Assembly (NCBI RefSeq): GCF_037969765.1
Contig: NZ_CP150207.1
Coordinates: 4,803,001 to 4,867,000 of the forward strand
Direction of reading: 5' to 3'
Length of the DNA: 64,000 nucleotides
Origin: Paenibacillus sp. FSL W8-0186
Lineage (GTDB): Bacteria; Bacillota; Bacilli; Paenibacillales; Paenibacillaceae
In this document: one piece after another, positions 46,085-56,223 of the stretch
How the letters are laid out: each line of letters begins with the position of its first letter
How positions within the stretch are numbered: position 1 is the stretch's first letter
Program-made: the position numbers and the translations under genes
Notes under the pieces: generated by a model
What the model saw: only the letters and a program-made list of their open reading frames with translations
What the model was told of the DNA's origin: nothing
The model's database searches: none

Positions 46085-48301
46085 CTATATCGTGCGGTAC
46101 ATATTGCGAAACTCCCCTGGGGGAACATCTTGAAGCTTCTTGAAAGCCCGATAAAATGAATTCACATTCTGGTAACCGATTTGTTCTGCGATCGATTGAA
46201 TCGAATCCTCTGTTTCTATTAATAGCCGTTTGGCCTGCTGCATTCTGATCTTCAACACATAATCAACGAATTTTTCGCCCAGTTCCTCTTTAAATAACAG
46301 GCTAAGAGCGCTTGGCTGGAGTTTGAAAATATCGCTTACCCGGGCCAGGGACAGATCCGGATCGGCAAAATGCGCGTCAATATAGCCTTTGGCTTGCATC
46401 GCAATGCTGTGATGTCTTCTAGCCTGCCGGTCCTCATCAACACAAGCCTCGAACATCGCCATGATCCCCATGAACTGATATTCGAACTCATCCAGCGTTT
46501 CTGCCGTTTCGTTCAGGTGGGCGAACCGATGCTGAAAATCCTGCTTCCAAATTTGTTGAATGTTCGCTGATAACGCGTTAACCGTCTGATCCATCCGCTT
46601 GGCAAAAATATTTACAAGCCCAGTCATGTCTTGCTTCATAAACCGCATCTTTCTTAATTCCGTGAAAATCTGCGTCAATTTCTCACGCCAATCGCTCTCG
46701 TTCATTCGGAAGGATTGAACCGCCTGATCCAGAGCTTGCAGGTAAACGTAATTATCCAGGCTCAATTTGCCGGCGCTCTTACGATTATCAATGATCGTAT
46801 TCGTTCCGAAAATCATTTTCAGTTCAACGTTGTCGTGCGCATTGCGGTAAGAATCCGCGACGGTTTCGATGGAATCGGAATCGGCGCCCACCCCAATCGT
46901 TATCGTAAGCTCCAGATGCTGATTGATCCATTTTTGGAATTCCTCCGCGTAGGCTGACGTCGTTTTGCTGCTGCGTGGATCGGCTGCAATATGCTGGATG
47001 ACAAAAGCGATTCGATGCGGCTCCATCCAGACATCCCAAACAAATGAATGATGGTTTTGCCCTAGGTCGCGAAAGGCGCTCTCGATAATAAATTTTAGCA
47101 AATGCTGATCCTTGACCTTGTATTTGTCCGTAAAGCCAGAATAATGATCAATTTCCACCACGATAACCCCTAGCCGGTCATACGCTTCAGGCAGGCTCAA
47201 ATCCGCAAGCTTCTGCTTGAATTCTTCGTCCGTTAAATACAGATGGCCCGCCAACAAGTCGCGAAAAAGACGCTGCTGCCGCAGTAAACAATCTTCCTTA
47301 TGCAAATTCTCATAATCCAGAGACCTCTTAAGCAGATGATCCAATGCCATTTCTATAAAAGTGAACTCATTATTCGCCCCCTTGATGCCCAGCTCCTCAC
47401 TTTTTCGGTTCGAAAACTGGCCTACCTTTTCCATAATGGAATGAATCGGCTTGTAGTGCATATGCGTTACGATGGTAAAGCCGACCAATGCCAATAAAAT
47501 GATAAAGATTAGAATAAACATCCATACACTAGAGAAGAGAGACAAGATGTTATAACCGCTATCATATACCCCCTGGGAAACAAACCTCCAGCCCGTATAA
47601 TCAGATTGAACCATAATCATGTCCGCCCCGCTGTCCAAAGCCTGTGGGGCATTATCATCGTCTTCTAATAGCAGCACTGAATTGGAATCGCTTTCATTTA
47701 GCGAGTTAAGATAGTCCATAAAAGATCGCTGGTACACATTTACGACAAAGGCACCACGTACTTCATCCCCCGTATAGGCGAACTTCACAAGCGAGACAAC
47801 CTTCTGCTTGTCTTCGTCAAAAGCTGCATAGGCGAATAAGCGCGGGTCATGCCAGTCCGTCGACTCTTTCTTGTCATAGTTAAACATTAAAAATTCACGA
47901 TCGCCAAAAGAGTCCAGCGCATACGAGCCAAGATCCGAAATAATCCGCTGCTCGTCCTCATTGTACATATAAATTGTATTGGAAAAAGGCAGGGCTAGAC
48001 TTAATTCGATAATTTTCTTCTGCAGCATGAAATCATCTACAGCATGCTTGGGCCGATCGGAAAAATACTCCTGGATATCGTTATCCATTAACAATTTGCT
48101 GACTACATTGCGTTCAATTAACATCAAATTGGCATCCAGATTAAAGACCATACGATTCAAGATCGCGTTGTTGGTCTCCTTGTACTTCTTCTCAGAGGCA
48201 TTATTCAATACAAGGAAAATAATAAAGATCATCGAGGAAATGATGACGAAGAGAATAGGAGCATATGAAAGAATCGTTCGATAATACCAGTTCATTTTCA
48301 T
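46085..48301 (-). CDS. Membrane-bound AraC-type regulator with Cache-like extracellular sensor
   Basis: The product is 738 residues. A first membrane helix (about 10-33) precedes an extracellular sensor region (about 35-255), a second helix (LFSSVWMFILIFIILLALVGF) and a cytoplasmic linker. A C-terminal AraC/XylS domain (about 630-735) follows, with DLSLARVSDIFKLQPSALSLL and IAEQIGYQNVNSFYRAFKK. It lacks a kinase domain, so sensing and DNA binding are in one chain. GGGGAG stands 8 bases before the ATG. It heads the LplA/B/C-type locus and probably activates it. Confidence 0.9.
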   Translation of the reverse strand: MKMNWYYRTILSYAPILFVIISSMIFIIFLVLNNASEKKYKETNNAILNRMVFNLDANLMLIERNVVSKLLMDNDIQEYFSDRPKHAVDDFMLQKKIIELSLALPFSNTIYMYNEDEQRIISDLGSYALDSFGDREFLMFNYDKKESTDWHDPRLFAYAAFDEDKQKVVSLVKFAYTGDEVRGAFVVNVYQRSFMDYLNSLNESDSNSVLLLEDDDNAPQALDSGADMIMVQSDYTGWRFVSQGVYDSGYNILSLFSSVWMFILIFIILLALVGFTIVTHMHYKPIHSIMEKVGQFSNRKSEELGIKGANNEFTFIEMALDHLLKRSLDYENLHKEDCLLRQQRLFRDLLAGHLYLTDEEFKQKLADLSLPEAYDRLGVIVVEIDHYSGFTDKYKVKDQHLLKFIIESAFRDLGQNHHSFVWDVWMEPHRIAFVIQHIAADPRSSKTTSAYAEEFQKWINQHLELTITIGVGADSDSIETVADSYRNAHDNVELKMIFGTNTIIDNRKSAGKLSLDNYVYLQALDQAVQSFRMNESDWREKLTQIFTELRKMRFMKQDMTGLVNIFAKRMDQTVNALSANIQQIWKQDFQHRFAHLNETAETLDEFEYQFMGIMAMFEACVDEDRQARRHHSIAMQAKGYIDAHFADPDLSLARVSDIFKLQPSALSLLFKEELGEKFVDYVLKIRMQQAKRLLIETEDSIQSIAEQIGYQNVNSFYRAFKKLQDVPPGEFRNMYRTI

Positions 48302-48356
48302 AGAGCTAATCTCCCCAAAAGCAGTTTCATAGATTATAAGAGGAAACTATCTGTAT

Positions 48357-48368
48357 TGTTAATTAACA
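48357..48368. promoter_or_regulatory. 12-bp perfect palindrome upstream of the AraC-type sensor gene
   Basis: TGTTAATTAACA lies 56 bp upstream of the sensor start, in an AT-rich gap of 170 bp with no gene. It may be a regulator site; AT-rich palindromes also arise by chance. Confidence 0.25.
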
Positions 48369-48471
48369 TTTTATTAGGGGTTCTCTTTTTTTATTCCTGG
48401 GCCATATATTCGCTGTGAAGGCCTGTTTAACCTGCAAAATTTAAAGAATATCGGACAATTAAATCCTTGGT

Positions 48472-49476
48472 TTACAAAATAGAGTACTCTTTCTGTACGT
48501 TTTGCTTCAAGTCATTTAATAAATTAAACAAATAACTGCGTTCTCTATTTAAATTGTCCTCCAAATTTCTCTTAATTCGCTCCAATATATTCGGATTCAA
48601 TGTTAAATTGTATTTAATAACTAAATTTCGCAATACCAAAAAATCATTTTTCAGCTCTATAATCGCTTCCAAAAAATTCGAACTATGCGAGACAACCTCT
48701 AGATCTAACAAATATTTTATTCGCATTTCCATTAAAACCTTATGTTCATAGAGTAAATGGAAACCCCGCCAATCCAGCTCCAACGATTGCTCTGCATTTG
48801 ATATATCAACCAATAGTCTATGATATGCATCAAAACCATAGTCAAATTCTTGATCCTGAATAAGGTCATAATTTTTTTTAGAAATCAGATAATTTTCTAT
48901 ATTAAATATGATTTGGGGCAAGTTAATCTCACAGGTGTATTCTTTCTTCTTTTTCAAATAACGGATATTCGTCATAAAATCATAATTACTTTTTATTGCC
49001 CAATAACCCTTTTCCACTTCATCAAAAGTGCATTCAGTTACAATAAACTTTCCGTTTTCTAGATTATCAGCAATGGTAAATGTGCTTTTATTTAAATCAT
49101 ATCCACATATTAATACTTCATGGGGAGAAGGATACTTTTGATATGAACTACTCTGCTTGAGATAGTACCTATCCACATAAATATATATATAATAGTCCAT
49201 TTCTAAAGCTTCGATAATTAAGTTTTTAATTTTTTTATCCCATTTATAGTCAACAACAGTCCGAGGAATTTCATAGTAGGATATTCCTGGGCAATTACTA
49301 AGAAGCCGGACATGATTATCAAAAGCAAAAATCCCCCAAGTATGAGCATATGTAATTTGAATAAAGTTATTATAGATCCATGGCCACAACCGATCATCCA
49401 TTATAGAGAATAAACAGCCGTAAGAAGTATACGTGCTGACTTCTGGTGTTCTCATATATAGATTTTTTTTTGACAT
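48472..49476 (-). CDS. BtrH/C39-like cysteine-peptidase-fold protein of unknown function
   Basis: The product is 334 residues, very AT-rich, without signal peptide. The N-terminal 180 residues resemble the BtrH N-terminal fold seen in natural-product clusters, which relates to C39 peptidases. Candidate residues are Cys21 in SYGCLFS, His119 in SPHEVLICGYD and Asp137 in TIADN, in the C39 order Cys-His-Asp. The C-terminal part (about 190-334) is helical and not recognised. BtrH itself transfers an acyl chain from a carrier protein; no carrier protein gene is visible here. It lies 0.5 kb downstream of the lasso-type operon on the same strand, behind terminators. A role in that pathway is possible but unproven. 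Confidence 0.6.
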   Translation of the reverse strand: MSKKNLYMRTPEVSTYTSYGCLFSIMDDRLWPWIYNNFIQITYAHTWGIFAFDNHVRLLSNCPGISYYEIPRTVVDYKWDKKIKNLIIEALEMDYYIYIYVDRYYLKQSSSYQKYPSPHEVLICGYDLNKSTFTIADNLENGKFIVTECTFDEVEKGYWAIKSNYDFMTNIRYLKKKKEYTCEINLPQIIFNIENYLISKKNYDLIQDQEFDYGFDAYHRLLVDISNAEQSLELDWRGFHLLYEHKVLMEMRIKYLLDLEVVSHSSNFLEAIIELKNDFLVLRNLVIKYNLTLNPNILERIKRNLEDNLNRERSYLFNLLNDLKQNVQKEYSIL

Positions 49477-49687
49477 TTATAAATCCCCTGCCTTTCAAGG
49501 TCAAATTTATTTTTTTGATTATCTCTATAATTATCCGAATGAAAGTTTATACTTTTTATGGTTACTTTTAATGATTATATAAAATTAAAGTAATAATTCC
49601 TGTCGAATTTTGTTATTGTTATGTATTTGATAAGAATCTTCTTATTCGTTTCCTCTTTTAACTCTAAGTTTGCTCCAAATGGAAAAA

Positions 49688-49706
49688 TCCAGATTGTCGA
49701 TCTGGA
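49688..49706 (-). terminator. Hairpin with short T-run, possible second terminator
   Basis: A 7-bp perfect stem TCCAGAT / ATCTGGA is followed by TTTTTCC on the minus strand. It could back up the terminator at 49934-49960. Confidence 0.4.
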
Positions 49707-49933
49707 GTATATTCACCTATAGTTTGCACTTTACCATTTCTTATTGTTCATAAATGCAAGTATTACATGACTGCACTCGAGGCAGGAACGGAAGATACTG
49801 CCCCATGAAAAAAGACTGTCTCCAAATACTTTCGTATTTTGATTACCTTGATATCCCAATTATGGTGTGAAACCGCAACAGCGCCCACGGTAACGCTGGC
49901 GTTTTTTGCGTACCACCTCATCAGCACGCCCAT

Positions 49934-49960
49934 AAAAAAAGGCTCTCCCGAGGGAGAACC
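49934..49960 (-). terminator. Terminator of the lasso-type operon
   Basis: The stem GGCTCTCCC / GGGAGAACC is followed by TTTTTTT on the minus strand, 19 bp after the FtsX-type permease stop. It ends the operon that begins with B1 near 59922. Confidence 0.8.
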
Positions 49961-49978
49961 GATCGTTGAAGCTGTATA

Positions 49979-52564
49979 CTAATCCATTTGAATGTTGGAC
50001 TTCTTGGACTCAGAAACCATTCTGGCTTCTTTGCTTCCTAATAGGAACGATAAGATAAAAGTAAAAACCACAACACATATTACAATATATATTTGTTCTC
50101 TTATAGCATTATAAATCTGACCATTGTCTATCTGTGAAAAGTATAAAGTGATGAGCCATCCCGTGATAACTCCGATAACAATTCCTATCATGCCAAATAA
50201 TCCACATTGAACGATAACAATTTTCCTAATTTGACCGTGGGTTGCACTTACCATACGAAGTATTGCCATTTCACGACGTTTCGTCAGGAGGATAGCCGAT
50301 AGATGATTAGCCATCCCGCTCAGTCCCATCATGAGCAACAACACAAAAGTCGCTCCCAATATCAAAATGCGCTCGGACATTTGCTTTGACAGCTCCTGCA
50401 ACTGAGTAGATCTGTCGCTCCAGTTGATTTCGTCATATTTATTCATTTGAAGCATCCTTATATGCTGATCTACAAGCGTTTTCTGGGTCGGATCAACGTA
50501 TAGCATGACACTATGCACATTGGGTTGATCCAGTCCTGTGAGCGCAGAGTTGTTCCAATCCAAAAGTAGCAGCGAGTCTTCGTTTGCATACAACTGATCT
50601 AATACTGCTGCAAACGTAACTTTCACCTGGCGGTAAGGGTCTTTATAATCTAAAGGAACGATAGAAAATTCCAAAGTATCCCCCTTCTTAACACCCAACA
50701 TTTCGGCGTAACGCGCTGTTATCATTACCGCATTTTGGGGTTCGATTTCTTGTGGCAATTGCAGATCAAGTTCCTTAACGAGAGAATGGATGTGAACCAG
50801 CTTATAGTTCGCTACTTCTCGTTTCAAAACAGGTTTATTGTGTTCATCTTTTATAAGTGGAGAAGGGGATGATTTTAAATTCAACCATTTCTGATTGCTC
50901 TTTGAGAAATCATAATTATCCAGAATTAATGTCCGATTGACGCTAACCGGAATAGCCGTTTTCACACCTGGTATTCGTTGCAAATCTTCTTGTATTTCTA
51001 ACGGAACAGTCGAACGCATGCTTTTATTGCTCGATACTAAAACATCAGAGATGTAATTTGACTCTATTTGCTTTAACATGTTATCTCCAACCCATGTATA
51101 AATCGTGACGATCGGAATAGTCAATGTCATGGATAAACCAATGATAATAACAGCCAATGTACTTTGGGCTCGTTGGAAAATCAGATTTTGAACAGCAATT
51201 TTGGATTCTATGCCTGCTATTCGTTCAAGGAGCGGGGACAATATGCGCAAAACAGGTGATATCCAAAAGGGAGTTAACATATAAAGAGAGCTGGAGATCA
51301 TTAATCCTCCTACAACATAGAACAGAACATGCAAGGAACTTTCTTGATCCCCCCATCTGCCTATGCCTGCGCAAAGAAGACTAATCACCAATAACCCGAC
51401 CGCTATCCATTTCTGAGTATTCCGTGGACGCAAATTTTCATCAAGTATCTCATTGAGGAATTCCATTGGTAAAACTTTTGAGGCTTTATAGGCAGGAATC
51501 AAGGAAGTTAAAAAAACAAATAAAGCGATGCTTATTGCAGTGACCGCAACGTATTCATATGAAATTGAAACTGAAAATAAAGGGATGGAAAGATACCGAG
51601 CCATCCAATCTATGGTTATTTTCGTTAATAATACACCTATAAGCGAGCCGAGAAATGATCCGATAATGGCAATCGTCAACCCCTCTATACAGACCATCAA
51701 TTTCAATTGACTCGGACTTCCACCGATCATACGTAGAAGAGCTAACTCTTTTTTTCTCTGTTGTACAGTAATGTAGAAACTACTCAGCATCATAAAACCA
51801 CTAGCAAACAAAACCATAATCCCTAATGCATATCCGATGACTAAAAAACTATTTAATTTATCTCCCTCTTCAGAGTCACCTACGATATCCACATCCGGTA
51901 TGGGATCAAAGTTGTCCTTCACAAACCGCGAAAACCTTTGCTTATCATGATCTTTGACTAAATCTATTAATAGAAGATTAACTTTTACGTCGCTTCCTAC
52001 AATCTCTTGCAGGGATTGCAAATGAAAAATGGCATAGTCCGGCAACGGGCCGTCTGGTCCGTAACGATCAGGGATAATTTCCTTTACGACCCAGGGCTGT
52101 GAAGATGGAAGAGACGGTATGGATGTTTTACCGTGTAATTCGACACCCCAACGTTCGGCAAGCCTCTCGGTCAACACAATTTCAAAGGGCTGCAGAGCTT
52201 GCGTGAATTTATAGGTCGATTTCGCAATTTCGGAATGATCAACCCCAACAACATAGAAGTCAGGAGAGAGCCCGGGAATTTTAGGCGCCGCCAATATTTG
52301 CGCAAAGCCTTGAACCATCGTACTGCTCGTAATTTGATCTATTTGTTCTGGGGTAAGTCCTTGTTCAGCAGTCCTATATCCCACCATAATATCTGTATAT
52401 CCAAATTGATCAAACTGTTGTTTTTTTATTGAAGCATGAAGCATTTGACCCAACAGCACCACACTAGTTAAAAGAACTGTACCTAGCATTACGCCGATGA
52501 GCATATAGATCATCCTACTCTTTTTCGCAAGAAGCATCTTCCAGGCTAGCATCAGAATAACCAT
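49979..52564 (-). CDS. FtsX-type ABC permease (MacB-like, two FtsX domains)
   Basis: The product is 861 residues. Membrane helices occur near the N-terminus (about 12-32), at about 240-360, 390-440, 470-500 and again at about 740-850, giving two FtsX permease units with large extracytoplasmic domains between them. The start at 52564 shares one base with the stop codon of the ATPase gene, so the two are coupled. Such pairs export or expel peptides and lipoproteins, or give immunity. In this operon self-resistance to, or release of, the cyclised peptide is the likely role. Confidence 0.85.
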   Translation of the reverse strand: MVILMLAWKMLLAKKSRMIYMLIGVMLGTVLLTSVVLLGQMLHASIKKQQFDQFGYTDIMVGYRTAEQGLTPEQIDQITSSTMVQGFAQILAAPKIPGLSPDFYVVGVDHSEIAKSTYKFTQALQPFEIVLTERLAERWGVELHGKTSIPSLPSSQPWVVKEIIPDRYGPDGPLPDYAIFHLQSLQEIVGSDVKVNLLLIDLVKDHDKQRFSRFVKDNFDPIPDVDIVGDSEEGDKLNSFLVIGYALGIMVLFASGFMMLSSFYITVQQRKKELALLRMIGGSPSQLKLMVCIEGLTIAIIGSFLGSLIGVLLTKITIDWMARYLSIPLFSVSISYEYVAVTAISIALFVFLTSLIPAYKASKVLPMEFLNEILDENLRPRNTQKWIAVGLLVISLLCAGIGRWGDQESSLHVLFYVVGGLMISSSLYMLTPFWISPVLRILSPLLERIAGIESKIAVQNLIFQRAQSTLAVIIIGLSMTLTIPIVTIYTWVGDNMLKQIESNYISDVLVSSNKSMRSTVPLEIQEDLQRIPGVKTAIPVSVNRTLILDNYDFSKSNQKWLNLKSSPSPLIKDEHNKPVLKREVANYKLVHIHSLVKELDLQLPQEIEPQNAVMITARYAEMLGVKKGDTLEFSIVPLDYKDPYRQVKVTFAAVLDQLYANEDSLLLLDWNNSALTGLDQPNVHSVMLYVDPTQKTLVDQHIRMLQMNKYDEINWSDRSTQLQELSKQMSERILILGATFVLLLMMGLSGMANHLSAILLTKRREMAILRMVSATHGQIRKIVIVQCGLFGMIGIVIGVITGWLITLYFSQIDNGQIYNAIREQIYIVICVVVFTFILSFLLGSKEARMVSESKKSNIQMD

Positions 52565-53331
52565 CAGATATCAACCTTTCCTTGCGATGCAAGTTGAAGA
52601 TCGACGATAACCGAAACCCGTTTATTGTGGTCACATTCCTTGTCATTAGCATGATCAAGAACCAGTTTGCCATCGTGTATAAAAATGACCCGATCCGCAT
52701 GTGCAGCCACTTGAGGATCGTGAGTAACTAACAGAATGGTTTGATTGCGATGTTTCTGAAGTTGAACCAGCAAAGACAAAATATGAGTGGTCGTTACCGA
52801 ATCCAAATTTCCAGTTGGTTCGTCAGCAAGCAATAGGCAAGGATTTTGCACGAGGGCTCTCGCGATCGCGACACGCTGCTGCTCCCCACCTGATAAAGTG
52901 TGAGGGTATTGTTTTCTTTTGTTAAGCAAACCTACCTTCTCAAGCAGATCTCTCGCTTTATCGTAAGCCTCTTTCTTCTTCACGCCTACCAGCAACAAGG
53001 GCATGGCAACATTGTCTTCGGCATTAATCGAGGCAATAAGATTAAAAAACTGGAATATGAATCCAACTTTTTCTCTTCGGTATTGTGTAGCATGTGGTTC
53101 AACGGAAATATCTTGCAAAGATTGACCATCGACTCGTATATTACCTTCCGACGGTTCAATCAATGCTCCGACAAGTTGTAGTAAGGTTGTTTTACCAGAG
53201 CCGCTTTTCCCCATGACGACAATGAATTCTCCACGTGATACAGCTAGGTTGATATCCTTAATGACATATGTCATTTCCGAATGCGTTGTATAGAATTTGC
53301 TGAGATTTTCTATTTCCAGAATCACAGTCAA
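52564..53331 (-). CDS. ABC ATPase (MacB/LolD type) partnered with the FtsX permease
   Basis: The product is 255 residues from a TTG at 53331, overlapping the preceding stop by 4 bases, with GAGGCG about 6 bases upstream; GTG 53325 is an alternative. It carries Walker [14 protein letters not shown], a Q-loop in [10 protein letters not shown], signature LSGGEQQR, Walker [14 protein letters not shown] and switch LVTHD. The [13 protein letters not shown] segment is typical of the MacB/LolD branch. The C-terminus has a short extra tail (about 230-255). It powers the FtsX-type permease encoded next. Confidence 0.9.
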   Translation of the reverse strand: MTVILEIENLSKFYTTHSEMTYVIKDINLAVSRGEFIVVMGKSGSGKTTLLQLVGALIEPSEGNIRVDGQSLQDISVEPHATQYRREKVGFIFQFFNLIASINAEDNVAMPLLLVGVKKKEAYDKARDLLEKVGLLNKRKQYPHTLSGGEQQRVAIARALVQNPCLLLADEPTGNLDSVTTTHILSLLVQLQKHRNQTILLVTHDPQVAAHADRVIFIHDGKLVLDHANDKECDHNKRVSVIVDLQLASQGKVDI

Positions 53332-55157
53332 AGTGCTCGCCTCGATTCGTTTTCTGTGTCTTGATACCATTGTGATTGGGTACGGTACATTTTAGCATAC
53401 TCCCCGTTTAACGAAAGTAATTCTTTATGGTTGCCAATTTCAATAATTTCCCCTTGCTTCATAACTAAGATACGATCGCATAATCGAGCTGGACCAAGCC
53501 GATGAGAAATGATAATACTTGTTTTCTGATTCGATAGTTGATGCATTTGTTGTATAATGTCTACTTCAGTACGCGGGTCTAGTGCAGCTGTCGGTTCATC
53601 TAGTATAACAATCTCTGCATTTTTCATTAAAGCTCTAGCTATCGCTACTCTCTGCCATTGTCCCCCTGAAAGTTCTTGTCCTGAAATGAACTGACTGCTT
53701 AATTTCGTTTCCAGACCCTGCGGTAATTGTTTTACTAAAGAATTTAAGCCTGTATTTTCAAGGACACCTCTAATTTTTTCATCATTTTCGATGTCTGCAA
53801 GATGACCGAAACCGACATTATCGCGTAACGACAGACGGTAGCGTACAAAATCCTGAAATACGCAAGTGACTTTTGCTAGGAAAGAAGTTTGATCGATTTC
53901 ACGGATATCTACCCCGCCAATTAATATCCGCCCCTGTGTTGGAGAATAGAGGCCTAGCATCAGTTGGACTAATGTTGTTTTACCCGCACCATTCTCCCCT
54001 ACGATAGCAATTTTTTCACCTTGCCTAATTTGGAGTGAAACATTCCGAATACTCTCTTTATGCTTCCCATATCGGAAACTAACTTCTTGGAATTCGATTG
54101 CGTGAAAATGAGGCTTTGGAAAAGGAAGAGTTCCTTGCCCCGTTTCGATATTCTTATTCAGAAATGAATAATAATGATTCAGATTAAATAGGCTCTCCCA
54201 CAGTTGCATTACCACTGCACTCAAACCGCCTACCAGACCCTGAATCATTAATACTGACGCAATTAATGCTACAAAACTACCAATACTAATTGCCCCATCT
54301 TTTACTTGCCAAAGTAATAGTAAACCCACAACAATCGCGGAAGATGTCATGAACATAGAACCAAAAGTACCGCCGAGAGCTTCTTGTTTTTTATTCTTTA
54401 GTTGGAACCCTCGAAAGTTTAACTGGATTTGTTTCCATCTCGATATCAGGTGTTCTGCAAGTTGAAAGATTCTTATTTCACGTGCCGATTCTTTAAGTTG
54501 CAATAATCGGTACAAATAATCCATCTCACGTCCTTCTTCCGTACTGTGGAGCGTAAAACGGAAACGTTTCTTTTTCGCAATAAATAGTAATAAAATACCG
54601 GGAATCGTAGACACAATTAATCCCAAGGGAAGAGCCCAACTAACGTATGCTAAAAGTCCGAATACACTAATGATTGTTAGTATAGTTTTCAACCCTTGAA
54701 ACAAGTACTGTATGAAATCAAAACATCCCATGTTTAATGCCGTTTGGGCCATCGTCATTTGATTAAAAAATGCATGATCTTCGAAGTGTTGAAGAGGGAC
54801 GGCGTTAATCTTCTTCAACAAGTCATGTTTCATCTTCATGTTGGCATCTTGCTGAACGATTGTGTAAATGTATTTTTGGATTTCTGTTATGGTAACCAAC
54901 ACGAATCCTGAGCCGTAGTAGATAAATAATGAAAACATAACGATGTAAATAGACCCTTGTCCTGTTGATAAAGTCGAAACTTGATCAATCAGAACTTTAT
55001 GAAGCCAGATTTGAACAGTAGGTATAAAGGCCAAAATAAACATAATAAAGATCCATGCAGACATCAATATAGGATGCGCTTTCCATCCAATCAAAAATAT
55101 TAATTTAATATGCCGTAATGAATCCAAAGATAAGCGGCGTATCCCCCCCTTGTTCAT
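53328..55157 (-). CDS. ABC exporter, fused permease-ATPase (lasso D-type)
   Basis: The product is 609 residues. Six membrane helices span about residues 20-320. The ATPase (about 355-590) has Walker A GENGAGKTTLVQL, signature LSGGQWQR, Walker B EIVILDEPTAALDP and switch ISHR. There is no C39 domain, as expected when B2 removes the leader. The gene starts 2 bp after the thioredoxin-like gene, inside the operon. It is the likely exporter of the mature peptide, matching the D protein of other lasso clusters. Confidence 0.9.
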   Translation of the reverse strand: MNKGGIRRLSLDSLRHIKLIFLIGWKAHPILMSAWIFIMFILAFIPTVQIWLHKVLIDQVSTLSTGQGSIYIVMFSLFIYYGSGFVLVTITEIQKYIYTIVQQDANMKMKHDLLKKINAVPLQHFEDHAFFNQMTMAQTALNMGCFDFIQYLFQGLKTILTIISVFGLLAYVSWALPLGLIVSTIPGILLLFIAKKKRFRFTLHSTEEGREMDYLYRLLQLKESAREIRIFQLAEHLISRWKQIQLNFRGFQLKNKKQEALGGTFGSMFMTSSAIVVGLLLLWQVKDGAISIGSFVALIASVLMIQGLVGGLSAVVMQLWESLFNLNHYYSFLNKNIETGQGTLPFPKPHFHAIEFQEVSFRYGKHKESIRNVSLQIRQGEKIAIVGENGAGKTTLVQLMLGLYSPTQGRILIGGVDIREIDQTSFLAKVTCVFQDFVRYRLSLRDNVGFGHLADIENDEKIRGVLENTGLNSLVKQLPQGLETKLSSQFISGQELSGGQWQRVAIARALMKNAEIVILDEPTAALDPRTEVDIIQQMHQLSNQKTSIIISHRLGPARLCDRILVMKQGEIIEIGNHKELLSLNGEYAKMYRTQSQWYQDTENESRRAL

Positions 55158-55159
55158 CC

Positions 55160-55693
55160 CTATTCACCCGTAAATTCAGGGAAGTTTTCTCGCTGTGCTT
55201 TTAGCCAAGACTCTAATTGTTGAACAGATACAATATCCCGGCGCAAAATAACTGATTTCTGATCTAATATTAAACCGAATGGAAATTTATTGACTTTTAA
55301 AAGACTAGTCATCTCTTTTCTGATCTGGTATACAGGAATTTCTGAAGGAATATCTATCGTTTCATCTTTTTTCCCATAATAAAGAATTCGAATTGGAATC
55401 ATTTGATCGTTATACTGTTTTGAAAGTTCTTTAAGTACGGCCACACAAAATTTACACCCGCCCGAGACGAGCAAAATAAAAGTAATATTATTTTCCTTAG
55501 CAATGCTTCGTAAGTATTGTGTGTCGTTTGCCGCTTCAACTGGAACATTCGGAATGCGCATACCGGGAGGCAATCCCCCCCCGTTTTTATGTTTTCGAAA
55601 TTGTAAAGCCAGAGTACATAGGAGCACAGTTTGAATACTCAATAACATCCAAAGAGCAAGTTGACTTTGCACAAAGATTCCTAACCTCCTCAT
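55160..55693 (-). CDS. Membrane-anchored thioredoxin-like protein, MauD/TlpA type
   Basis: The product is 177 residues. One N-terminal helix (about 12-31) anchors a soluble thioredoxin-like domain outside the membrane. The active site is GGCKFC, Cys80 and Cys83; KFPFGLILDQ near residue 145 carries the usual cis-Pro. MauD, the best-known relative, works with MauE to form disulfides in the methylamine dehydrogenase small subunit. Here two MauE-like genes lie directly upstream. The first ATG abuts the previous stop codon without a good ribosome site; GTG 55672 with AGGAGG upstream is an alternative start. It probably shuffles or forms disulfides in the Cys-rich precursor. Confidence 0.82.
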   Translation of the reverse strand: MRRLGIFVQSQLALWMLLSIQTVLLCTLALQFRKHKNGGGLPPGMRIPNVPVEAANDTQYLRSIAKENNITFILLVSGGCKFCVAVLKELSKQYNDQMIPIRILYYGKKDETIDIPSEIPVYQIRKEMTSLLKVNKFPFGLILDQKSVILRRDIVSVQQLESWLKAQRENFPEFTGE

Positions 55694-56206
55694 TTAATCG
55701 ATGAGACGAGAGATCATTCCAGTTCCAACCAAACAAAGAATTCCCATAAAAATGATAGCTATTGAACTAGGATCATGAATGGTGTGAAGCAGTTTAGTAT
55801 AATTTGTAGGCTGTATGCAAACAGGAATCCAATAGATGGTTAGGATTAGCGAATGCATCAAAGTTCCTAATCCCATCTCACCTGTTATTAATCTTCCAAA
55901 ACAATGGCAGGCGAGGTCTTTTTTCTCAAGCATCACTTTTGCATTCGCAATCACAAACGAGACAAACACAAGAAGCAAGGCAGCGAGCAACAGATACGAT
56001 TCTGAAGTAATAAATAAGATTACCGCTAGTATGACTTCCGCAAACGGCAGTAAAAAGCCAAAACCACGGGCAAGATAAGTCGGTAAAATCCCAACGGCAA
56101 TTGCACTTCTTATCGTACCTTGAATATCGTACATCTTACTAATACCAGACAAAAGGAGTGTAATCGCAATTGCATAAGCCATCAGAAGCGAAGTAATTTC
56201 CAACAT
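55694..56206 (-). CDS. MauE/DoxX-like integral membrane redox protein (second of pair)
   Basis: The product is 170 residues with about four to five membrane helices. It carries the MauE-type motif CHCFG (Cys100, Cys102) in the loop between helices. MauE proteins work with thioredoxin-like MauD in disulfide chemistry. The start at 56206 was chosen for AAGGAGG about 6 bases upstream. It lies 17 bp after its paralog and directly before the thioredoxin-like gene, so the three probably form one redox unit. Confidence 0.82.
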   Translation of the reverse strand: MLEITSLLMAYAIAITLLLSGISKMYDIQGTIRSAIAVGILPTYLARGFGFLLPFAEVILAVILFITSESYLLLAALLLVFVSFVIANAKVMLEKKDLACHCFGRLITGEMGLGTLMHSLILTIYWIPVCIQPTNYTKLLHTIHDPSSIAIIFMGILCLVGTGMISRLID

Positions 56207-56223
56207 TCGGCCCTCCTTCAATT

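Larger units (their letters stand above)
49477..49978. other. 500-bp intergenic region with no gene
   Basis: It holds the promoter region of the BtrH-like gene (AT-rich, about 49500-49680), a perfect hairpin TCCAGAT/ATCTGGA at 49688-49706, and a terminator at 49934-49960. The stretch near 49800-49830 (GACTGTCTCC next to an A-run) is reminiscent of insertion-sequence ends, but no transposase or second end is visible. Confidence 0.5.

Noticed and set aside
49798..49870. Possible insertion-sequence end (A-run then GACTGTCTCC)
   Set aside because: No transposase, no matching opposite end and no target duplication can be found in the gap; only a resemblance.
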